Part shown: one piece after another, positions 46,536-55,240 of the stretch
Numbering within the stretch: position 1 is the stretch's first letter
How the letters are laid out: the number at the start of each line of letters is the position of its first letter
Source of the DNA: Silene conica
Lineage: Eukaryota > Streptophyta > Magnoliopsida > Caryophyllales > Caryophyllaceae
DNA length: 64,000 nt
Reading direction: 5' to 3'
Assembly: GCA_029255685.2 (NCBI GenBank)
Contig: CM055319.2
Location: forward strand, 9,968,747-10,032,746
The notes under the pieces: generated by a model
The model's input: the letters and a program-made list of their open reading frames with translations, nothing else
Database searches by the model: none
Told to the model about the DNA's origin: nothing
Made by a program: the position numbers and the translations under genes

Positions 46536-47639
46536 CTATGCTATACGTACATCAACCTTTGTTTACGATCATGTTACTCATTTAGAACAAGTATAATGGA
46601 AGCACTCTAAGAGCATGTTTGGGCTTGTTTATGAAAAAGAATTTTTACTTTTATAAAGGAGTTTTTATAAAACTATTTCTTGATAAAATAGGTCCTATTT
46701 GACCAAAAAATTTTGAATAACTATTTTTATCAGTTTTATTGTGTTTGGCCTAACTAATTTTTATCAAAAAAAAATTTGTAATAATATAATTATATATAGA
46801 TTTACAAAAGATGTAAAAAAATCTGGAAATTGGTACTTAGCGGTATTTATTTTGGGTCTTGGCGCTCAAATAACACATGAACAACATGAAAATAGAAACA
46901 AAAGTAGCAATTTGCTACTTTTTCTCGGGGTCAATTTTACAATTTCTGTTTAATAAGATTACTTTTTAGTTTTTTAAGAACTAGTATTTGACCCAACTTC
47001 TATTTCTTTGGTTGAAAAAACACTTGAAAGTCAGGGTCAAACACATACTAAATAAAGTTAACTTTTTTCTTTAATGGAATAATTTTTATTTTGTTTTTAA
47101 TTAGGATCCACTATTAAGTTTTCTTAACTCGATTATATAATTTAATTTTTGAAATAATCAAAGAACTAGGTTCTTAAACAAGAACCAAGTTCTTATTTTG
47201 ACAAACTCAAAGGGTTCCACCACGGAAAGAATTTATTTTTAAAGTTCTTATTGACAAACTCACAAGAACCATCAATTGCACCTGCTCTTAGTGATTTGTA
47301 TATATGACATGGTTATTTGTTTGCATACTTAATTTTATAATATTTATAAATTTTACAGTCTATCTTACTTGTGACGGTCACAACTCACAAGCTTGTTGTG
47401 ATCTCTCAAAACCCTCTTCCACTTACCCTCATACTGTCTTTCTATTTTATGAAGGACTTTGATAGGTAATTGGATCATCTACACCCAAATCTGCTCCACT
47501 TGTTATATAATAATTGACTCTTCCTCTATCCTTGATCTTTGTGCAAAAAGTCAAAGGCAAACAAATGGCAGAGATAAAGGGAGTAGTAATTCACATGAAT
47601 ATTTAATTCATATAAAGTGGTAGAAAGTCGGACAAGATG
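46536..47639. other. AT-rich spacer
   Basis: No gene seen. The segment ~46607-47050 begins GAGCATGTTTGGGCTTG and ends GTCAAACACATACTAAATA, which hints at a decayed inverted-repeat element. TGTGACGGTCACAACTCACA near 47372 resembles the MITE family seen at 10 kb. Confidence 0.4.
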
Positions 47640-48908
47640 AGTTGGAAACCAGGTAGAAACTCGGGTATGAATGTCTGGTCGAACAACTGGGTGGATGGGA
47701 ATAAACCGGAGCCAAAAGATGAGTTGCTGCAACTTGAAAGGACAAACCATAAGGATCTAACTGGACCTATGCATGGAAAATGGTCGTTGGAATAATGATC
47801 TTATTATCTTTGTGTTTCAGGAAAATGATGCGCGTAAAATTATGGCTATACCGGTGAGTCTTCATACTCGTAATAATAGAGCAATATGACATTATAATAA
47901 GACTGGTGAGTATACTGTGAAGAGTGGTTATGGTCTAGCTTTTGATGATTACTTTGAGGAGAAGGGGTCGAGGATGGACAAACATAAGATAGATGATATC
48001 ATACGTCTTTTCTGTCAAAAGAGGTTGTGGAGGCTTCCTTGACCAGCACTATGCATGAAAGATCCTAATTTGAAAGATTCTTACGAACACACTCTCAGTG
48101 GGGTACGAGTTCCAAAGACGAGGTATTAATATTTATTTTCAATGTGTGTTATGTAGAGGCCACGTGGGGAGTCTTTGTTGAGACGTTGGAACACTTGTTT
48201 AGGGATTGCCCTGTGCTTTTTCAGCTATGGTTGGGGTCGGTATTAGGGATTATATCTATCAATGATAGGACTGGGACTCTTGCAAAATGGATCATCAATT
48301 GGGTCTGTTTTTTTTAGTACATGAGATGATTCAGATCAGTGAATTATCATGTTTCTTGCTATGATTTGGTGTATTTGAGGAGGAAGAAATAACGGTGTTT
48401 TTAGAGGGGAAGTGTTGTATTCCCAGGTTTTTTTTTATATCTTATGGGCGAATGGTGGTCTCTACAAGGGAAGCTGAAAAGTTAAGGAAAAAGACCAGGG
48501 AAAAGAGGAAGAGGATGATATGAAGGGGATCAACTTGAACGAATGAGTATCAAGAATTCATGACCGACATATCTGGTGGATTCCCAAGGAAATTGTCGAG
48601 CTATAAGGATAAAGGTTGATGCAAGCTGGGTTACAATGATGGATAATGGCCTTGGGTGGGTGATGTTTAATAGTGATAGGACAAGAGCTTCTCGATGTAA
48701 GGAGAAGACTAAGGCAGAATCACCAGTGCAAGTGAAAACGAAGGGCGTCTTACGTGCTTTACAATGGGCGATGGAGAAAGGTTTCCGACATGTAGAGTTG
48801 CTCTCGGATAGTGTGTTTTGCAGGTTGTAGGGCATGACAAGTGCACTTATTAGAATGACGATCTTGTTCGGGAAATCCAAGAAATTATTCCCTTTTTTAA
48901 TTGTTTAA
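47640..48908 (+). mobile_element. L1-type LINE remnant, zf-RVT and RNase H part (left piece)
   Basis: Plus-strand translation in pieces shows the LINE C-terminal region: NNWVDGNKPEPKDELLQLER, ENDARKIMAIPVSLHTRN, NKTGEYTVKSGYGLAF (zf-RVT entry) and RLWRLP. An RVT_3 RNase H domain follows at 48576-48908: KVDASW, NGLGWVMFNSDRTRAS, VLRALQWAMEKGFRHVELLS, DS, DDLVREIQEIIPFF. Several stops and shifts in the first half; the RNase H part has at least one. It continues at 54099 beyond the Harbinger-type insertion. Confidence 0.85.
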
Positions 48909-48948
48909 GGCCCTGTTCTTTTGGACTTCAAGTCACTTAATTTAAGTT

Positions 48949-49130
48949 CACTTCAGATCCTATAAGTTCAGTTCAGTTCCTATAAGTTCAGTTCAGTTCC
49001 TATAAGTTCAGTTCAGTTCAGATCCTATAAGTTCAGTTCAGTTCAGTTCCTATAAGTTCAGTTCAGTTCCTATAAGTTCAGTTCAGTTCAGTTCAGTTCA
49101 GTTCAGTTCCTATAAGTTCAGTTCTTATAA
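48949..49130 (+). repeat. TTCAG / CCTATAAG array, left
   Basis: Repeats of CTATAAGTTCAGTTCAGTTC with 1-5 TTCAG pentamers between TATAAG blocks. The same array type lies at 53790-54085. Confidence 0.93.
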
Positions 49131-50395
49131 ACTAAATTAAGAAAATTTATATACGGAGTATTATTTTTAACAACTGATACAAACATTTCGCTTTAATTAT
49201 TCGATACACGTCATCTATAAAAAAACTCATTAATAATTTACCCGTCTTTTACTCCCTAATTAATGTCAAACTATCATCCTCATTAATGCCAAAAAAACAA
49301 CTCATTATACGACACACTCACCCTCACCAATTGTCACTCTCTCATTAATCAACTTCTTCATCACCATTGTTAGAGAAAATAAAGGGTTAGAAAATTGTAA
49401 TAGTGAATTATTTTATCGTAATGTAATCGTAGTATAATGTATGAACTATGGACAAACCATTATATATAAAGTTGAAAATATTTAAAATTACCTTGTGTTT
49501 TAGACTACTTTTTATCAATGTCATCTATTGGATAATAATAATAATAATATTTAAAGTAGTAAAATCTGAATAAAGAAAAGCGACGTTTAGGCGATTAGGG
49601 CACGACTAGGGTTTTTTGCCGTCTTCTGTTCTCACCGGCTGTTCTCACCGGCCCTCGGTGCTCACGCCGGCAGGATCTTCGCCGACATCTCTCGTCGCCG
49701 ACCTGTCGGTTTAAGGTACATTTTCTATTTCGTCATTTCACGGTTTCGTCGCGATTAGGGAGTGCGAAAGTCTGCGCATATCTCCTGCCGCTGTGTCTTT
49801 CATTCTGCCGCCACCAGCCTTATCATAGGTGTCCCTCGTCGCCGTTGCCGGTCTGTGGTGGTTGTGGTGGTCCTTCGCGGCGGTTGCGGTGGTTGTGTGT
49901 GTGTGAGAGAGCGTGAATGTTTGCGTCACCCCCACCGGCGGCAACCTCACGTTGTCGTCGTCTTTCCCTCCTCCCGTCGACGACCTCACGTCGCCGGCGG
50001 TCAACTGTGGGTGGTGGCGTTTTCTGTGAGCAAGTGCTTTTTGCGGGTTTTCGTTTGCGCGGTTGTGGTGTTGAGTGTGGTGTTTCTCGCTCGGTTTCTG
50101 GGTTACTTGCGGGTGTTTCTCGGTTGGTTTCGTCAACCACTACTCAGTCAGGTGGTGGTGAGTTTTCCGGCGGGGGGTTGCTGGTGGTGTTTACGTGAGT
50201 GTGTGTTTGTTGCGGGTTTTCGGCGATTTTGTCTTATTCACGGTGAAGGGTCCGTGAGTCTTTACGTGAGTTGCTGCTCCCACTTGCTATTTTTGGCAAG
50301 TGGCTTCGGTGGTTCGTTTGGGCTTGTTCTGCCAGTGGCGTCTAGTTTCAGGTCCCGGGCTATTTGTTTCGTGGAGACACACTTTTGGTACGTGG

Positions 50396-53029
50396 ATGTC
50401 GCGAGGAGACGTCGCTCGGTACCATTGTCCTTTTGTGGGGCTTTCTGGGTGTCAGGATGGTCGTGGTAATGGTCTTAAAAAATCTTCCATGATCACTCAT
50501 CTGCGTGATCGCCACTTTTCCGGTGATGCTCAGGTTATTACTCGACAATCTTTTACTTCTTTGTCTATTTTTGACGAGGCTGAGACTACCTTTCGTCGTA
50601 TGGGTATTTGGTTATGTGGGGTTTGTTTTAAAACGCATGCCCATAGTAAGAGTTGTCTGCATGGGGCTGGGTCTTTTATTGAGGCTCCAGATTCGGGTGA
50701 TGGGGTTGTCTTTTTCACTCTATACGACTTTCCTCGGCCGTCTGATCCCGACCCACCTTTGTCTGAGGGTGTTGATCAGGAGGTTGTAGGTGGTTTTACT
50801 GTTACGTCTCTTGATCGGTTGTTGTCTAAGGGTTTGAGAACCGTGAAGTCCATCCCCCCTCGGTGTCGTCTTGGTTTTTCTCGGGTTCTTAAAGGGGCCC
50901 TTGATGCTGTGATTCGTTCTCCTTCTGATCTCTCATCTTGGGTTGCCTTTCTTGTTTTATCCCTTTGTATTCTCAAGACTTTCTCTCCGCGGAGTAGCCG
51001 TGAGTGTCGTGCCGCTGTCCGGCGTCAGCGGCAGGAGGAGAGCATTTCTAGTGCGCTTTGTTCTAGGAGTGTGCCTGGTGGCATGTTGCAGGTCCTTCGG
51101 GATACCTTAGCTGCGTCTTCTCCTTCTTTTCGGTTTGATGAGGAGATGGACCTGTGTGAGGCCAATGTTAAGCAGTGTAGGCGGAAGATTTGTGATGGTC
51201 ATTACACTGCAGCTGTTCGTGTGCTATCATCTTCTGGCGTTGCCTCTTATAGTACGGCTACTCTTGCGGCTTTGGCAGATAAGCACCCCATTGTCCCTTC
51301 ACTTATTTTGCCTTCTCGGTCTACGGGTCATCCTCCTCTTGTTGCCGCCGTCTCGACTGTCCTGGGTATGATTCGGGGGTTTCCGCGTGGTACTTCTTGT
51401 GGGAGGGACGGTTTTCGGGCTCAGCATCTTCTGGATTGTTTGAGTGGTGCTGCGGCTGCCGTTTCTGATGAGTTGCTGGCTTCTATCACTAGGGTAGTTA
51501 ATCTCTTTCTTGAGGGACGGTGTCCGCTGGTTCTTAGTGAGTATATCGCCAGTGCACCGCTGACCCCGCTTGTTAAGCCGGGTGGTTGTATACGTCCTAT
51601 TGCTGTGGGTACGATTTGGAGGCGCCTTGTATCCAAGGTCGGTGCTTTTTTGGTGGGCCCATCTTTGAGTGGTTATTTTGATGGTCTTCAGTTTGGGGTT
51701 GGAGTTTCAGGTGGGGGCGAGGCTATCCTGCATGACTTGAACCGGTTGGTGGAGAGCCGGGGTGATGAGGTGGGTCTTTCTATGCTGTTGGTTGATTTCC
51801 GGAAAGCTTTTAACATGGTTGATAGGGAGGTCATGTTGCGTGAGGTGCGTAGTCAGTGTCCCGCTCTTTCTTGTTGGGTGGAGTTTTGCTATTCTCGGCC
51901 CGCTCGTTTATATTATGGGGAGCATAGCTTATGGTCTTGTCAGGGTGTTCAGCAGGGTGATCCTTTGGGCCCTTTGCTCTTTTCGCTGGTTTTACATCCT
52001 TTGGTTTGTAAGATCCGTGACTCTTTCGACTTGAGTTTGCAGGCTTGGTATTTGGATGATGGCACTATTGTCGGGGATACCGTAGTTGTGGGGAAGGTTT
52101 TGGAGATGATTATGGAGGATGGGCTGCGATCGGGTCTTCATCTTAATATTGACAAGACCGAGGTTTTTTGGCCGGCTGAAGACCCCAGAAGCCGGGATTT
52201 GGGTGTTTTTCCTTCTGATATTGCTCGCCCTCTGCGTGGTGTCCAGGTCCTTGGTGGTCCTGTGAGTGTGTGCCCAGATTTTCGTAGTGAGGTTGTGATG
52301 GGGAGAGTGGCTCGGACTATTGGGCTCATGGACTCCGTCTCTCTGATTGATGATCCACAGTGTGAGCTTCTTTTGCTCCGGGCCTGTACTGGTATCTCGA
52401 AGCTTTACTTCGCTTTGCGTACTTGTTCCCCTGATGCTTTCGGGACCGCTGCGCCTATTTTTGACGCGGCTTTGCGTTCTCATCTAGAGTGTATCGTCAC
52501 TGCTTCTGGCCCGGGTTTTGGTGACTGGCAGTGGCGACTTGCCACCCTACCCTTTTCCTTTGGTGGGCTGGGTGTGTATGTTGCCAGTGACGTCCTGCAC
52601 TATGCTTTCATTGCTTCTGGGTTGCAGTCTGTGGATCTGCAGAATCGGCTCCTTCGGGTTTCGGGTGTCCTTGACACCGGAGCCTCTTTTCAGTCAGCTC
52701 TGGGTGCTTTTGCTGTCGTTACGGGATCTGATTTTCTGAGTAGTCCTTCTGAAATCGCTGCCACCAAACTTATGAAAAAAATTGGCAGATGTTTATTTCA
52801 CGAGGGTTGTTGCCTCCGCGGGATCGGATTTCTCTTTGACTCCTCGTCAGATTGCGCTTTGGAAGTCTCAGGTGGGCGGTCACTCACTGACTGGTTGCGT
52901 GTGGTTCCTATTTCCGGCTTGGGGCAGACTATGAACAGTAGGACTTACCGGTGCGTTCTCAGTTATCGGCTGGGTGTTCCGTTGTTCTCGGTGTCCGTGC
53001 CTTGTTCTGCTTGTTCCCGGGTTTTTTAG
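50396..53029 (+). CDS. zinc finger + reverse transcriptase ORF of the RLE-type LINE
   Basis: Frame open from 50270; the first ATG at 50396 sits just before the zinc finger and gives 877 residues. It has a C2H2 finger (YHCPF ... HLRDRHF, residues ~11-40), a second cluster WLCGVCFKTHAHSKSC (~72-87), then a reverse transcriptase with LLVDFRKAFNMVDR, QGDPLGPLLFSLVL and YLDDGTIVG (about 460-560), and a thumb/connection region. It ends in PCSACSRVF at an in-frame TAG, after which the same frame continues with the knuckle and nuclease, so this copy is cut in two by one stop. The protein would nick target DNA and reverse-transcribe its own RNA. Confidence 0.88.
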   Translation: MSRGDVARYHCPFVGLSGCQDGRGNGLKKSSMITHLRDRHFSGDAQVITRQSFTSLSIFDEAETTFRRMGIWLCGVCFKTHAHSKSCLHGAGSFIEAPDSGDGVVFFTLYDFPRPSDPDPPLSEGVDQEVVGGFTVTSLDRLLSKGLRTVKSIPPRCRLGFSRVLKGALDAVIRSPSDLSSWVAFLVLSLCILKTFSPRSSRECRAAVRRQRQEESISSALCSRSVPGGMLQVLRDTLAASSPSFRFDEEMDLCEANVKQCRRKICDGHYTAAVRVLSSSGVASYSTATLAALADKHPIVPSLILPSRSTGHPPLVAAVSTVLGMIRGFPRGTSCGRDGFRAQHLLDCLSGAAAAVSDELLASITRVVNLFLEGRCPLVLSEYIASAPLTPLVKPGGCIRPIAVGTIWRRLVSKVGAFLVGPSLSGYFDGLQFGVGVSGGGEAILHDLNRLVESRGDEVGLSMLLVDFRKAFNMVDREVMLREVRSQCPALSCWVEFCYSRPARLYYGEHSLWSCQGVQQGDPLGPLLFSLVLHPLVCKIRDSFDLSLQAWYLDDGTIVGDTVVVGKVLEMIMEDGLRSGLHLNIDKTEVFWPAEDPRSRDLGVFPSDIARPLRGVQVLGGPVSVCPDFRSEVVMGRVARTIGLMDSVSLIDDPQCELLLLRACTGISKLYFALRTCSPDAFGTAAPIFDAALRSHLECIVTASGPGFGDWQWRLATLPFSFGGLGVYVASDVLHYAFIASGLQSVDLQNRLLRVSGVLDTGASFQSALGAFAVVTGSDFLSSPSEIAATKLMKKIGRCLFHEGCCLRGIGFLFDSSSDCALEVSGGRSLTDWLRVVPISGLGQTMNSRTYRCVLSYRLGVPLFSVSVPCSACSRVF

Positions 53030-53574
53030 GGGGATATCTACGGGGACCATGCTGTCTCTTGCGTTAGTGTTGTTGGTGTCAAGCATCGGCATAACCTGGT
53101 TCGTGATACTCTTTTGGATATTTGCTACCGGTCGGGGATTTCTACTGGTCGGGAGGTGGATATTGGGTTGCTCGATGGTGCAGGTGGGCCTTTGCGACCT
53201 GCTGATTTGCTGCTCTATTCTTGGGATCGGGGGCGCGATGTTTGTGTGGATTTGGTCGGGTTCTCTCCTTTGACTCAGTCGGGCATGGCTGATTTTGTGC
53301 CAGGAGGGGTGGTGGTAGATGCTGCTCGGAGAAAGTGCGCCAAGTACAGGGACTTGTGCGCGGCGCATGGTTATGGCTTCTTGCCTTTCTCCTTCTCTTC
53401 TTTGGGGGAATTAGGGGAAGATGTTGTTTCCTTGCTCAAGCGGATTCAGAAGTTTTTTGTGTCACAGGATGCCGGATCGCGGAGCGCTGCTTTTATATTT
53501 ACTCCCTTAGTTTTGATATTGCTAAGGGAGTGGGCGCCCAACTAATTTCGCGGGTGCCCACAAATTTCATGTAA
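53030..53574 (+). pseudogene. C-terminal CCHC knuckle and restriction-like endonuclease of the same LINE
   Basis: Directly after the TAG the same frame reads GDIYGDHAVSC, which completes a C-x2-C...H-x4-C knuckle with the preceding CSAC, then KHRHNLVRDTL and the nuclease part: REVDIGLLDG, RPADLLLYSWDRGRDVCVDL, KCAKYRDLCAAHGYGFLPFS. RPAD and CVD are the likely PD and D/E positions of the PD-(D/E)xK core. Near 53505 the frame shifts; the ending SFDIAKGVGAQLISRVPTNF lies in another frame. Confidence 0.78.
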
Positions 53575-53626
53575 TTTTTCCTTTATTTTTAATAAGAGTT
53601 CCCGGTTAAAAAAAAAAAAAAAAAAA

Positions 53627-53750
53627 TAATAATAATAATAATAATAATAACAACAACAACAACAACAATAATAATAACAATAATAATTAATAATAATAAT
53701 AATAATAACAACAAATAATAACAATAATAATAATAATGATAATAATAATA
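53627..53750 (+). repeat. (TAA)n / (CAA)n microsatellite
   Basis: Long run of AAT/TAA triplets with CAA variants directly after the LINE poly-A. Confidence 0.95.
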
Positions 53751-53789
53751 GTTAACTTAAATTACAATAAAGTTAATTAAGTTCGGATT

Positions 53790-54085
53790 TTATAAGTACA
53801 GTTCAATTCAGATCCTATAAGTTAAGTTTAGTTCAGATCCTATAAGTTCAGTTCAGTTTCTATAAGTTCAGTTCAATTCTTATAAGTTCAGTTCAGTTCC
53901 TATAAATTCAGTTCAGTTCAGTTCCTATAAGTTCAGTTCAGTTCAGATCCTATAAGTTCAGTTCAGTTCAGATCCTATAAGTTCAGTTCAGTTCAGATCC
54001 TATAAGTTCAGTTCAGTTCAGTTCAATTCAGTTCAGATCCTATAAGTTAAGTTAAGTTCAGTTCAGTTCAATTCAGTTCAATCCA
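53790..54085 (+). repeat. TTCAG / CCTATAAG array, right
   Basis: About 12-14 units of GTTCAGTTCAGATCCTATAA type, the same family and orientation as the array at 48949-49130. Confidence 0.93.
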
Positions 54086-54098
54086 AAAAAACATGGCC

Positions 54099-54180
54099 TA
54101 AGTATTAGTTATTTACCTAGAAGTTTGAACAAGATAGCACATTGCCTTGCGCAAGAGGCAATAGAATAGTAGTAGCCTTT
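54099..54180 (+). mobile_element. L1-type LINE remnant, end of the RNase H domain (right piece)
   Basis: Reads SISYLPRSLNKIAHCLAQEA then IE and a stop. This is the usual end of an RVT_3 RNase H domain (RxxNxxAHxLA). With one TAA it continues the frame of the left piece that stops at 48908. Confidence 0.85.
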
Positions 54181-55240
54181 CTTTATATTTTCCAATAAAA
54201 ATTATGGGATGTGAATACCACAGGAACTCTCAACTTCTCCATAATCGAGGAATTGGTGTGCTTATGGATTTATAGGATTTGGGGCAAATAGATAACTTAT
54301 TAATTTTGCAAATCTCGTTAATTACAATTTATGTGTTTTAGAAGGGTAACACTAGTAAAAAATTCACATTTGGCAAGCACAAATGGCTACGATTGTGGTT
54401 AATAATTGTAGCCGTAATTTTTTTTTGAAAATAAGCTTTTTTAAAGGCTACGGTTGTTTTCAAAAAACTGTGGCAAAAAAACTAGTTAAAAATAGTAAGG
54501 CTATGGTTATAGGTAATAACCGCAGCCAAAACTATTTCAAAAAATTGAAAATTGAAAATTTTAAAAAAAGTCAACCTTCTTTTTCCTTCTTTATTCTTTT
54601 ACTCTTACTTTCACTCTGCTTTTTCCTTCCCCCTGCGATTTTGCTGTCTTCCCCCTTTCAAAATTTCACCATTTTTACTAGCAAAATCACAAAGCCAACA
54701 CACTTACTTTACTTATTAGTGTAAATTAAACAAAAGTTCTCTAAATTTTGTCCTTAAAATTCAATTTTTTGAGTGATTTACATTTTAGGGTTTGCGAAAA
54801 ATGAGTTTTTGTCAAAATTCGTTATTCTCCTTTGTTTTAATTGCATTATTATGGATCATCCGTCTTTAAGTAAGTATTTTTTCTTTCTTTTTCTTCTTTA
54901 ATTTGTTAGTATTTAGCTTTAATTTTCGAAATTAGGGTTACTCTTTTCGCTTTTGGGGTTTTGGCTCTGGATGTTTTCAATCTTTCGTTTTCCATCTATG
55001 ATTGCTTCCCATCCCCAATTTTTGAATTAGCGTTCATACTAATTTTGAAATTAGGATTTCGAAATTTAGGGTTTATAATAAATTAAATTAGGATTTCGTT
55101 TTAGGGCATTTACTTTTTCGTTTCTAAACTTGCAGTTTTGAGAGTGAGATAACATTTGCAGAAACTCATGAACCACATGAAGTTGACATATAACCTCAAT
55201 GCTCATCTCGACCAACCCTATGACAACGTAAGAAAATAAG
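54181..55240. other. spacer with a CACTA-like end
   Basis: CACTAGTAAAAAATTCACAT at ~54348, followed by GGCTACGATTGTGG, TTGTAGCCGTA, GGCTACGGTTG and TAACCGCAGCC motifs, resembles a CACTA (En/Spm) terminal and subterminal region. No opposite end was found. After ~54560 the sequence looks like a leader/intron (pyrimidine-rich, TTTAGGGTTT) without a recognisable coding frame. Confidence 0.4.

Larger units (their letters stand above)
49550..53626 (+). mobile_element. LINE with restriction-like endonuclease, flanked by TAA repeats
   Basis: GC-rich, G/T-biased block in AT-rich surroundings, ending in an A19 run (53608-53626). Domain order: N-terminal C2H2 and CCHC zinc motifs, reverse transcriptase, C-terminal CCHC knuckle, PD-(D/E)xK-type endonuclease. 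That order marks the early-branching non-LTR clades (R2, R4, NeSL, Utopia type), unlike the AP-endonuclease L1s. ATA triplets (49532-49549) border the left side and a long TAA/CAA tract the right. The 5' border is placed at the base-composition change and is approximate. Confidence 0.82.
48909..54098. mobile_element. PIF/Harbinger-type element with TTCAG arrays, split by a LINE
   Basis: Ends GGCCCTGTTCTTTTGGACT and (reverse complement of the right end) GGCCATGTTTTTTTGGATT match at 15 of 19 positions. Both are flanked by TAA (48906-48908, 54099-54101). The 3-bp TAA duplication and GGCC...TTTGG ends fit PIF/Harbinger. Removing the element restores the interrupted LINE frame. Inside each end is a TTCAG-based array. 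Without the inner LINE the element would be about 1.0 kb, a MITE. Confidence 0.82.

Noticed and set aside
48530-48880. 116-codon minus-strand frame
   Set aside because: Antisense of the LINE RNase H domain, which is the recognisable product.
49762-50469. 235-codon Arg/Val/Cys-rich frame in the LINE 5' part
   Set aside because: Composition reflects GT-rich DNA; no zinc-finger or other pattern, and it overlaps the recognisable ORF in another frame.
52880-53368. 162-codon minus-strand frame opposite the LINE nuclease region
   Set aside because: Antisense shadow of the plus-strand coding sequence.
53542-53724. 60-codon Tyr/Cys-rich minus-strand frame
   Set aside because: Translation of the TAA/CAA microsatellite.
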